From NCBI GenBank assembly GCA_002633005.1, contig NMRA01000005.1, forward strand, positions 372,686 to 415,111: DNA of 42,426 bases, in the 5' to 3' direction. This document shows, in pieces, positions 20,601 to 28,769 of this stretch. Origin of the DNA: Phoronis australis (taxonomy: Eukaryota > Phoronida > Phoronidae). The notes under the pieces were generated by a model. It ran no database searches, had not been told where the DNA came from, and worked only from the letters and a program-made list of their open reading frames with translations. Made by a program: the position numbers and the translations under genes. Position 1 is the stretch's first letter. The number at the start of each line of letters is the position of its first letter.

Positions 20601-23600
20601 GATTAATTACAACAGCTTATAGGTGATGTTCGTACAATTATATGTGGGTAGCAGGTTCACAAGAGAATTACCTTCACCCCATTTGGCCCTGAGAATTAAT
20701 AAGTTGTTTTCACAAAGTTGGCAGATATGTATCTATTGTGAAATTAATAGGAACATCACTTCCAGACATCTAGTATTTGTTTTGATGTTTTGTTGAAGAT
20801 GTGAATTAATTAAAATTTATTGTCACTGACAATTAAACAGTTTTACAAAATGTGATTTTCCCATTCAACAGACTGGTTTTTCAATTTTCGTATTTTGTAA
20901 TACAAGAATCCTAAAGGAAGTAGATGACTTGCACTGCAGCATTTCTTAACATTACTGTTGTGTTGTTGCTCAATTGTTGAAAATTTGTTACTTTCCAGGG
21001 ATAGTCCACAAATGGTGCGTAAATTTGAACTTCAGCGTGGATTGAGCTTTGAGTAAGTTAACTTTGATCTTATGGCAAACAATGTTTTAACGCAACATTG
21101 GTTGATTTTAAAAGCTGCCATTTTGCTTACAAATTACTTAACAGTGTACTATTTAATGTTTTCTTGTTCCCTCTATGCATGCAATGTTAGTAACAGTTTA
21201 CTAAACATATCATCAGTGACATCATCATTAATGTCCTTGGTGATGTCATTGGTGATGTCATCAGTGACATCATCAAGAACCTACCTTTTCAGTGACATCA
21301 TCAATGATGCCATCTATGGTGTCATGAGTGGATTTAGGTAAAATGTCCACGCAATCATCTCACATAAAGGGGCATGCCTTTGAGCAGGGCTCCCCACTCT
21401 TTTGACAACTTGGAGTAGGGTCTTGTATATTAATATTATACTATTAGAAGGGTCCCACTTTTGAGGCCTGAAATTCAATTTCTTGCCTGTGTCATTTTGA
21501 TAAGAACAAGTCATTTTAAATTTTTGAGCTGTTAACTAGTTTAACATTTTGTTTTAGGATTGAAAATGTTCAGATTTTTTTAAGAAGAGACTTTGTCAGT
21601 TATGATTTGTGAGAAATAAATTAAAGACATTGACAGTTAATGTTTTATTTAGGGGTCCTTGGACCAGCGTGGGGAGTTTTGTCTGTGACCGACGGGGCTC
21701 CACAGACCCTAGGGATGCTGGGGCTCATCAGGAGTTCCACGGCTTCTGCGCAACCTCTCAGTACTGGAGACTGATGATCATCGACAACTATGGTGGCCAG
21801 TGCATCTGTTTCCAGGGTGTTCAGTTCTACGGCGCTGACTCAAGAGTCAACAAGTTTTTCTCTAATGCTGGCTTCCAAGATGTGGCTGATGACTTCATCA
21901 TAAAGGTTTGTTGTTTGAGCAAACTGCAATGAGTTCTCATTGACTCACTCGCTTGTGTGCGTGGCTTTTTAGTGCTGAACAATGTGATTCCATGAAGGTC
22001 CATGGAGTCTATTTGTTCTGGACACTATACATTACATATTGACATAGTAGTCAATATAAACTAGTCAGACTATATTGACAGGGACATACACCTGATTTAG
22101 TGAAAAGTATAAAACTAGACTATAATGTTGACAGACTAATACTGGGAAATATGAACTAGACTATATGGTTGACAGGGACATAGAGTTGCCTTAGTGGTAT
22201 ATATTAACTAGACTATATATTGTTCTGACAGCTGCTTTAAAGAGTAATCCTATCAAAAACATGTAGTGCAAAAAGAATCTGTTGATGACTTGTATCTACC
22301 TAGTATGTAGGTGTTGATGGGTTTACAGTAAAAGTCCAATGTCAAGTGAAGCAGCTATAAACTTCTAATCTTTTTATTCAGGGTTTAAGTTTTAAACTAT
22401 AAGCCTGATATCTAATGCTTGTTACAGGGCTATAACCATTACTCAGATCTGTTGACTGTGAAGGAGTCTGATGTGAACCAGCTTGTAAGTAAATGGTGCC
22501 GTTACCAAGGACTGTGGTGTGTCCATTGTTCCGCATACAATTCTTTATCAAAATTCAACCTACGGATCATGAATAATCATTATGACGACCTCTTGGTTCA
22601 TTGTAGAAAGTTAACATAAACATGTTGAAATTTCACTATCTTTGGCACATCATAACTCACACAGGAACTTGTCAATAAGGTTCTACATGTACATTGTTAA
22701 CCTTAACAAGATTGTTTTCATAGCGGGCAGACTCTGAGAAAATTGTGGGGCTCATCAACTCATTCAATTACTCATTGTGCTTCAGTCCATGAGGTCTTGG
22801 TATGAATAATTAAATGATAACCGTTACTTCACAGACGGGCTTACAGACCAAACAAAGTATTTTGAGTGGTATTAAGATAGGGATCTTTGCCACTGGTCCA
22901 GGTGATTTCAAAGGCCAGCTGTTTGATATGGCCACATGATTGTCTGCTCCAGGCACTGGCATGAGTGTGATCACTTTGTGAGAGACTACCCATCGTCTTT
23001 TGTTAATCATCCTTTCTTAACTCCCTCTCCACACTATTGTCACCAAACCTAGGTTCACTTTATTATTTGTTATTAATATTTTAGATCACTTCCAGCTCTG
23101 AGCAAGAGCGCCTACACCTAGCTCTAAAAGATTTGAAGCTTCGTCGTAAGTAATTAATGAAGCATCCTCACCAACAATTGCTCAACGTAGAGTAAAATGT
23201 TGCAGTTTCAAAAATCCTGCCATGGGAGCTTTTTCTGCTCTGCAGTTGAAACAAATTTCCAAAGAGATTTTCATTAATGTTTGCAAGGCGGCGTTTTTTT
23301 TTTTTTATTCAGCAAGAATATCTTACTAGGGTTTTTGTCTAATTTATCTGGTTTCTTTGAGTGCAATTTTGTTGGCCAGATAGTGCTACACATTGGCTCA
23401 AGCCATTTGTCTACTGTTTGCAGTTTGAATCCTTCACTGGCTGTGTTTTTACTGGACAAAATCTTGCATTGTTGACAGATTTGCCATTGTTTTACAATTT
23501 ATGATCATAATTCTAACAATTTGTGTACTGTGTGGTTCTTGTTTGGTTAATTTTAACCTTTTTGAATGTACACTTTGATTGCTGTATTCTTTTGTGGTAA

Positions 23601-26422
23601 CAAATTTACGGTGAAATTACGTGACTTATAGTTTGCAACATAAAGTTATGTAGGACACTGTAGAATAATGTTAAAATTTGGCTAACTTCGGAACAAGTCT
23701 CAGCAACTACTCATCGGATTCACATGAAACTTTCTGATGCAGCTATACTTTATCCCATTCTCCAAAACACTGAGGAAATTTTTTTGAAATGTCCCACCTT
23801 GGCATGAGAGCCAATCAAAGACAAAAGTTTTGTGGTTTTCATGAAAACAATTCAAAAGTTGCACAAAACAAAAACGAAATGATAATTTAGAGAACTGCAG
23901 CATTTTTGAGATTCCCTCTTGAACATTTATTATGCCAAATGATATTTTGTCATGTTGCTGATGTTGTTGCTATGAAATGAATGTACCTTTCATTCTTGCT
24001 AAATTTTACTAAAAATACAACCATGGTGACGTGCACAAATTAATGCCTGCTTGATAAAAGTCAAAAACCAAATTCTACCAACTTTTTACTTTCAGAAAAT
24101 ATAAAGTGAATTAAAATGTATAATTAATATGTAGTTTTGTAGTCTGACTTATCGATAAGGTCCTACATAACTTTAAATCTTACCGTGAAGTCTATGACTT
24201 ATCTCTCTAATATTGCTTTTCCCTTTGGTTTGTCTCAGGCTATCCACTAACAGTACTCAACTGGTTGAGAGTACCTGCACTGTTTACACGGGAGGGGGAG
24301 GTCCTACCTCAAGTGTCGGTGCAGGCAGATCCTGAAGTCAGTGAGCAACTCCAGTTGTCCATCCTGCGTGAGTTGTACTATACATTACTAAAATGGCCAG
24401 GATTGGTTACATGTTGCTGGTAACTTGGAGATGCAGTTCAAGATTAGAAAATATTGTCAGTCAAGCAAAAAATGCCTGGAATTTTATATTATATATATGC
24501 CAAGAAGCAACTTACAGAGAGTATCCAAAAAATTCTCCCAAACACAAATACGAATTTTGACAAAAGTCGATTTTACCGTTTTTTGGCAACTCAGCTTAGA
24601 TATCCTTCTGTATGTAGTCATGACATTGAGTCCACATAGTGTCTAGTTACAAGTGAACTGTGGACTAAAAAGGGAAAGTAACCATCTTTATGTTGCCTTT
24701 AGACACACATTTTCAGTGTTAATCATATTGTTCCCTTGGCGTTTATTTATTGCGAAATTAACAAAAGGTGATGTAAACGGCCCATCACCTTGGTTCTGTA
24801 TTCAGTTCCATTGAGCAAGCATGAATAACCAACACAGACTGTGTTCTATAGTTTGTGTTTGCTCAATGGAATGAATACAGAACCTAGATGCTCTTTTGTT
24901 GGGCTGTTCAAATAACTTTCTATTGTTCCACGGATGACAAATACACACCTGAGTTGCATAAAGCTTCAAAAGTTATCCACTGGATAAGTTTGATTGTTGC
25001 ATGATGTCAGGTGCATTGTTCAACAATAAAAACGCGACGCGTGATTATGCAACGTCATTGTTGCTGTACGGCGTATAACTTTATGCAACTGGGCCCAGGA
25101 AAACAGTAATAAATGTGGAAAAATATATCTTTACAATAACCCGGGATCTCTTTATTCTTACCATACTGCCTCGCCTTTCGACCCAATGGGGCTTACATCC
25201 AAAATGTTTGCCTTTTCGCGGCATTTTTCACCCAAATGGTTCGCATATTGGCGCATGCGCTCAGGCTGTGTCCCCTGTATAGGCCCATACATTAATTCGA
25301 TATTAGGTGCAACTGTTTTGACTACCACTGTGCCTCCTATTGGCATTTTTCACAATTGCCTCTGTCTATTTGGAGTACTTTGGCGTATTTTCAAAAGTTT
25401 GTATTACTATGGGCCCATAACCAAAATGTTGCATTTTTTGCAGCCTTTTTACCAAAGTGGTTCGCATATTCATTTGGCACACGCACACTGTTTCACGTAT
25501 AAGGCAGCGCAGTTCTGCACAGGCACCCATGGGTCTAATGGCGCGGGCAATACGGTACTAAAGGTATCAGGAACAGTTGTGTTCCCAAGTGCAAGATGAC
25601 ACCGACCAGTAATGAAGAAACTAGTATCCGACTTGTCAATTTTGTAGAAGAGTAACAATCTCATGATTTCCTTTTTATTTCAGCCACCCATGACTCGTCG
25701 AATGCCATGCCGTGTGTTGTCAAGGGCAACTGTAAAACATTCCTGGTTCCCAATGGTCCTAAAGATGTCTCTGTGGGCACATTCAACGACATCCGGTTAT
25801 GTACAGGTATGTTCCTGCTTTTTGTCTTCAGGACCATTTATGGCATTAGTTCATTGGCTTATTTTTTTATATTTTTGGTAGAAGACAATGCTCTAATAAA
25901 ATTCTTTTAATAGATTATACTTTACATTTCTTATTTTATCAATGGTTGTCAAAATGAATTTAAATGTTACCTTCCAGTTGGTAACTATTTGTTGGAGGTG
26001 CGCAGTATCAGGTTTCCCCAAGTGTATGTGAGGACCCTGGAGCCCCTTCAAGTGGGTGAGTATAGCTCAATCTGATGTTAACAAGTGATTACAATGACTG
26101 TAACTTATTTTGGAGAAATTGTTTCTTATGACCAGAGTGTGGTGACACAGGGTTTCACTTTTGTAATTTTTTTGTATTTGGCACGAATTTCATTTTCTTT
26201 ACCTAAATTGGTTTGCAAACTGGATCCCTTTGTCTAAAATCTGCAAGTAAATCATTTCATGGTACAGCAATCATTCAACATTGTCAATCATTCGCATCTT
26301 TGTCAAACAATGTGTCTTCCATCTTTTCAGTGGCTGGACCCAGAGACAGCAATGAAGTAGCAGCTGCTTTTGATGAACTCTCCTCCATGCTGGCTGACAT
26401 GTCCTCTTCACTGACCATGTGA
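11627..26422 (+). CDS. ankyrin-repeat / F5/8C-like / SAM-like scaffold protein, 19 coding exons, unrecognised family
   Basis: Nineteen exons join to 1986 nt (661 aa plus TGA) with matching phase at all 18 introns. Domains seen: residues 1-63 basic and Lys-rich; about seven ankyrin repeats at 64-287 (TGYTPFMIAV, GNTALHLAV, GNTPLHIAV, GHTPLDQAA, NTRAIVEASIRGH, GTCALHEAI, GETAVDIA); linker 288-345 with a Cys pair; galactose-binding/F5/8-type-C-like fold at about 346-460 (FDMGVEHTLTGLAILGW, EGPWTSVGSF, YWRLMIIDNYGG, VQFYG); SAM-like helices at about 465-523; beta-rich region 525-635; short acidic tail. There is no signal peptide or membrane segment, so the protein is probably intracellular. Known: ankyrin and SAM modules bind protein partners; intracellular F5/8C-like folds occur in HECTD1-type proteins. 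The function here is unknown. ATG at 11627 has A at -3 (AATAATGG). Confidence 0.88.
12514..12679 (+). CDS. ankyrin/SAM gene, exon 2 (21-76)
   Basis: Acceptor GTTTTCAG; a Lys-rich start (FKKKKEN), then GYTPFMIAVLN beginning ankyrin repeat 1. Donor GTACGT, phase 1. Confidence 0.88.
13119..13185 (+). CDS. ankyrin/SAM gene, exon 3 (76-98)
   Basis: Acceptor GATTACAG; GFREVALSLIYHCADISEVD is the second half of repeat 1. Donor GTAAGT, phase 2. Confidence 0.88.
13841..13956 (+). repeat. 46-bp direct duplication in intron 3
   Basis: TTGGTTGGTATTGTGTAATA and the next 26 bases at 13841-13886 recur without change at 13911-13956 (offset 70). A third, diverged CACTGTCATG copy follows near 14024. The identity suggests a recent event. 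Confidence 0.8.
14382..14457 (+). CDS. ankyrin/SAM gene, exon 4 (98-123)
   Basis: Acceptor TGTTTCAG; GNTALHLAVFTGRSDMIDVI is ankyrin repeat 2. Donor GTGAGC, phase 0. Confidence 0.92.
14831..14926 (+). CDS. ankyrin/SAM gene, exon 5 (124-155)
   Basis: Acceptor TTTTTGCAG; GNTPLHIAVQ is repeat 3, running on to IFKLLQ. Donor GTAGGT, phase 0. An internal GTAAAC was rejected as donor because the ankyrin pattern continues to the next exon. Confidence 0.9.
15704..15731 (+). repeat. poly-G tract with an undetermined base (N) in intron 5
   Basis: About 11 G, one N, then G-runs broken by single T. It is the only ambiguous base in the window, so tract length and base order are uncertain. Confidence 0.9.
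16150..16627 (+). repeat. about 45-50-bp minisatellite in intron 5
   Basis: Roughly nine diverged copies of a unit built from TTGTATTCTATGCATG, TCTCCACATTGTTTCATTA and ACAATGTGAACA. The array ends 26 bp before exon 6. Confidence 0.75.
16654..16729 (+). CDS. ankyrin/SAM gene, exon 6 (156-181)
   Basis: Acceptor CCTTATAG, lying 26 bp after a minisatellite. FGADLYAVNKSGHTPLDQAA joins repeats 3 and 4. Donor GTTTGA, phase 1. Confidence 0.9.
17299..17482 (+). CDS. ankyrin/SAM gene, exon 7 (181-242)
   Basis: Acceptor ACTTCCAG; carries the end of repeat 4, repeat 5 (RGHSSMVQVLLDNGVHPN) and the start of repeat 6 (GTCALHEAIRYE). Donor GTACTA, phase 2. Confidence 0.92.
17674..18086 (+). repeat. about 32-bp minisatellite in intron 7
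   Basis: Twelve copies, 31-41 nt each, of a unit ending GAGCTGCACACAGTGCTAG. Three internal copies are almost identical. The array ends 59 bp before exon 8. Confidence 0.85.
18146..18279 (+). CDS. ankyrin/SAM gene, exon 8 (242-287)
   Basis: Acceptor CATTTTCAG; AEVASILLLHGANPDKPNGK is repeat 6 and GETAVDIARQ opens a last, incomplete repeat. Donor GTATGA, phase 1. Confidence 0.92.
18776..18853 (+). CDS. ankyrin/SAM gene, exon 9 (287-313)
   Basis: Acceptor GTTGTCAG; polar linker (QKPKQVPCFNRRESQVLDA). Donor GTGAGT, phase 1. Confidence 0.85.
18874..19009 (-). mobile_element. MITE family copy A in intron 9
   Basis: Bounded by CCCAGTTGCATAAAA and the inverted TTTTATGCAACCC. The body (SKAACAATGAYGTCA-like, TGCACCTGACGTCATGCAATA, AAACTTATCCAGC) matches copy B at 24952-25093 in the opposite orientation. 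Confidence 0.7.
19659..19757 (+). CDS. ankyrin/SAM gene, exon 10 (313-346)
   Basis: Acceptor ATTTTCAG; linker with a C-S-S-C pair (DFCSSCTAQNPN), possibly a small metal site but only two Cys are seen. Donor GTAATC, phase 1. Confidence 0.85.
20315..20417 (+). CDS. ankyrin/SAM gene, exon 11 (346-380)
   Basis: Acceptor TTTCCAG; first strands of the F5/8C-like fold (SWCVFDMGVEHTLTGLAI). Donor GTAAGT, phase 2. Confidence 0.92.
20999..21052 (+). CDS. ankyrin/SAM gene, exon 12 (380-398)
   Basis: A 54-nt exon: acceptor CTTTCCAG, DSPQMVRKFELQRGLSFE, donor GTAAGT, phase 2. The strand-plus-EGPW pattern continues in exon 13. Confidence 0.88.
21200..21320 (+). repeat. GTGACATCATCA / TGATGTCAT simple repeat in intron 12
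   Basis: Eight or so short copies in alternating orientation, able to form small hairpins. Each contains a CRE-like TGATGTCA or TGACATCA word. Confidence 0.6.
21653..21905 (+). CDS. ankyrin/SAM gene, exon 13 (398-482)
   Basis: Acceptor TTATTTAG; the core of the F5/8C-like fold (QYWRLMIIDNYGGQ, GVQFYG) runs straight into the first SAM-like helix (NKFFSNAGFQDVADDFII). Donor GTTTGT, phase 0. Unusually GC-rich for this region. Confidence 0.94.
22428..22484 (+). CDS. ankyrin/SAM gene, exon 14 (483-501)
   Basis: Acceptor TGTTACAG; GYNHYSDLLTVKESDVNQL fits the middle helices of a SAM domain. Donor GTAAGT, phase 0. Confidence 0.88.
23085..23145 (+). CDS. ankyrin/SAM gene, exon 15 (502-522)
   Basis: Acceptor ATTTTAG; ITSSSEQERLHLALKDLKLR looks like the long last SAM helix. 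Donor GTAAGT, phase 1. Confidence 0.88.
24239..24367 (+). CDS. ankyrin/SAM gene, exon 16 (522-565)
   Basis: Acceptor TGTCTCAG; WLRVPALF then alternating polar/hydrophobic strands (VLPQVSVQAD, LQLSIL). Donor GTGAGT, phase 1. Confidence 0.86.
24792..24884. repeat. foldback repeat in intron 16
   Basis: 27 nt at 24792-24818 (GGTTCTGTATTCAGTTCC...) pair with 24859-24884 except for one bulged base; the loop is 40 nt. Probably a small MITE. Confidence 0.75.
24952..25093 (+). mobile_element. MITE family copy B in intron 16
   Basis: Starts GAGTTGCATAAA and ends TTTATGCAACTGGG. It shares GGATAAGTTTGATTGTTGCA, TGATGTCAGGTGCATTGTTC and GGCGTATAACTT with copy A at 18874-19009 read in reverse. Confidence 0.7.
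25198..25560 (+). repeat. two-copy degenerate direct repeat in intron 16
   Basis: CCAAAATGTTTGCC...GGTTCGCATATT at 25198-25250 and its downstream sequence are repeated, diverged, from 25420 (CCAAAATGTTGCATT...GGTTCGCATATT), offset about 220. Confidence 0.55.
25684..25806 (+). CDS. ankyrin/SAM gene, exon 17 (565-606)
   Basis: Acceptor TATTTCAG; beta-like stretch (MPCVVKGNCKTFLVPNGPKD). Two other frames are open here, but only this one keeps phase with both neighbours. Donor GTATGT, phase 1. Confidence 0.86.
25978..26055 (+). CDS. ankyrin/SAM gene, exon 18 (606-632)
   Basis: Acceptor CTTCCAG; VGNYLLEVRSIRFPQVYVRT, ending the beta-rich region. Donor GTGAGT, phase 1. Confidence 0.87.
26331..26422 (+). 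CDS. ankyrin/SAM gene, exon 19 with stop (632-661)
   Basis: Acceptor CTTTTCAG; acidic and Met/Ser-rich tail (FDELSSMLADMSSSLTM) and TGA at 26420-26422. The last 27 bases belong to a 45-bp tandem duplication that runs past the stop. Confidence 0.88.
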
Positions 26423-26485
26423 TCAGGACATGATTCAGTGGACATGTCATCTTCACTGACAATGTGATCAGATTATGAGTCAGTG
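26396..26485 (+). repeat. 45-bp tandem duplication across the stop codon
   Basis: GACATGTCCTCTTCACTGAC at 26396 recurs as GACATGTCATCTTCACTGAC at 26441, and similarity runs through both units. The period is divisible by 3, and the TGA at 26420 has an in-phase twin at 26465. Confidence 0.8.
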
Positions 26486-27572
26486 ATTGGTTGTATGTGA
26501 AGAGTTCTACCTGCAGTAGCTAGTTGAATGGTGAACAATGTGTTTGATATTATGATGAACCTGTGAGCAGCTGTGGTATGGTCAGCTGGACTACTCTCTT
26601 CATTGCTGCCATTGTGTTAAACATATTTTACACCTACTGGAGTCATGCCAGTAGTCTGTGACACTTTTAATATGAACAACAAATAGTTCGATGCCTTGTT
26701 TGTCAAATTTCATCGCTAAGTCATAAAATGGAAATTGATGACTGAGGATACTCATAATTCGAATTGGTCATATAAACTAGGCATTCAATTTGCCGACCAA
26801 ATTGTTGACCGGAGAGGCGACTCAACTGATGACTCTTAGCAAACCGTTGCTGGTAGGCTGCTGGTCAGCTAGACCGGTCATTGACTGATTTTCGACCCGT
26901 CATGCAAAAATTCATAATGTGTGCTGTAGATATTAACACTCTGAAATACCTGTGTGTTTTCAGGACGATTATGAAATCAAAACATATTAAGTTTATTTAA
27001 TGGTAACCATTATTATTTACACAATGTATCCATAATGACATGAGTACTGTAGTGTCACTGTTACCAAGGTAATATAATGAGTAAAAAATGATCAAACGTC
27101 ATAAAGGATAATTTACTCGATGCGTATTAGGCAAAGTTGAATTTCAAGACTCTGAAGACTTTGTTTTCCATGCTCGGCAGCTTTACATTCCAGTTACACC
27201 TCTTCCGTGTCTTTAAGATTTATTGGCTTTTATTTTATTATTGATTTCATGTCTATATCCTGTTGAAAGTCTTCTGCAGCTGTATTCCTGTATTTTACAT
27301 TTTATCTGGTACACCACAAAATGTGAGTGTTAAGCTTGTGTATAAAGTATTGTTTCGAGTCCATTAAACAGGGTCATCATGTAGGTGCTTAATTATAATG
27401 CTTGCTTATTATCTTGAGTGTCATAATGTGGTTTGTATAATCGGTAGCAACTAAAGCTTTGTGTGTCATTTCATTCAATGGAAAACTGTAAACTAGGACG
27501 CAACATAATGGACCTCCAGGTTTTTAGCATGAGAATGTGGATTGAATGAAATTGCAGGCAATATTTGAGTGT
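26486..27572 (+). other. probable 3' UTR and flank of the ankyrin/SAM gene
   Basis: No coding signal. No AATAAA was seen close to the stop; an ATTAAA at about 27363 is the first reasonable poly(A) signal candidate, which would give a 3' UTR of about 0.95 kb. Confidence 0.4.
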
Positions 27573-27862
27573 AACTGTATTGTACTGTCTGGTCATAAAA
27601 AGACTGTATCGTACTGTCTGGTCATAAAAAGACTGTATCGTACTGTCTGGTCATAAAAAGACTGTATCGTACTGTCTGGTCATAAAAAGACTGTATCGTA
27701 CTGTCTGGTCATAAAAAGACTGTATCGTACCGTCTGGTCATAAAAAGACTGTATCGTACCGTCTGGTCATAAAAAGACTGTATTGTACTGTCTGGTCATA
27801 AAAAGACTGTATTGTACTGTCTGGTCATAAAAAGACTGTATTGTACTGTCTGGTCATAAAAA
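27573..27862 (+). repeat. 29-bp minisatellite, exactly ten copies
   Basis: Unit GACTGTATCGTACTGTCTGG plus TCATAAAAA. Ten copies fill 290 bp with no indels. Variants are grouped: TATTG at both ends, TATCG in the middle, GTACCG in two neighbouring copies. This pattern fits recent unequal exchange or slippage. Confidence 0.95.
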
Positions 27863-28311
27863 GGAACATTTTAACATGGAATTCATTGGGGGCACCATTA
27901 TATGAAAGAATTGAAATTAATTAAAAAAATTTAGAGGTTCTTAGCCTCGTGTTAAGCAATACCTTAATTTATTTAAGGCTGTGTTGTAGTAAAATTTGTG
28001 TATATTCATTTGTTATATGGTAGTACTACTCTTATTCATGTTTACACAACAAATATACACAGGGAACTATTTTGATATTTTGTCTATAAACCAGTGCCAC
28101 GTTTTCTAATAGCACTGACATTGAGCTAATGAGTCTAATTTATAAAAATTTTGTTGTTTCTGTTGTGTTATGTACTGAGCTATGCATATCAGTTCACAAT
28201 CATATCAGTTCCTCATGTTGCGCAATGTTTTATTGCCCTGTTGTTTTATGTAACTGTTGGTGTTTAACTAGGTTATCTTCACTGTTTCAGCACACTAATC
28301 CTTTGGTTAAT

Positions 28312-28336
28312 AAACACACACGCACGCACGCACACA
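28312..28336 (+). repeat. (CA)n/(GCAC)n microsatellite
   Basis: ACACACACGCACGCACGCACACACGG, an impure dinucleotide tract. Confidence 0.85.
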
Positions 28337-28552
28337 CGGTAGTTTTTGTATAATTATGTAAACTTTGTAAATTACTCATCCACTGACCTGTCTTGTTTAT
28401 AACTACAGGTTGTATATTGACATCTGTTGATATTCAAGTGTTAAGTTTATGTATCCAAACATGCCAATCATATCTCAGGTCTGATGGTCATAATATATAC
28501 GGCATAAAAATGGTAGCTCGAAACCACCTGAAGTACAGGGGCTCGTTCCAAA

Positions 28553-28765
28553 AAAAATGACTTACATACCCAAGACAAATTTTACAGTCAATTTTAAGAT
28601 AAAATTTAACTTGTCTCAAGAAAAAGGTCTTAAGCTTGACTTAGAATTTTGGCCTACGTAAGTTTTGTCTTAATTTTGACTTAACGTACCGGATGTGGAA
28701 GTTGAGACCAATCAGACTTAAGTTAAAATTGAACATCAGTTTTTTGGTACTTCTGACTTAATCCC
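28553..28765. repeat. TTAAGTC/GACTTAA-rich, MITE-like block
   Basis: Seven or more GACTTA or TTAAG words in both orientations between a GTTCCAAAAAAAA start and an inverted TTTTTTGGTAC end. Termini are only partly matched. Confidence 0.4.
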
Positions 28766-28769
28766 AGTC

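Noticed and set aside
25186-25599. A 137-codon plus-strand open frame in intron 16
   Set aside because: It coincides with a diverged tandem repeat, breaks phase with the flanking exons and has no domain.
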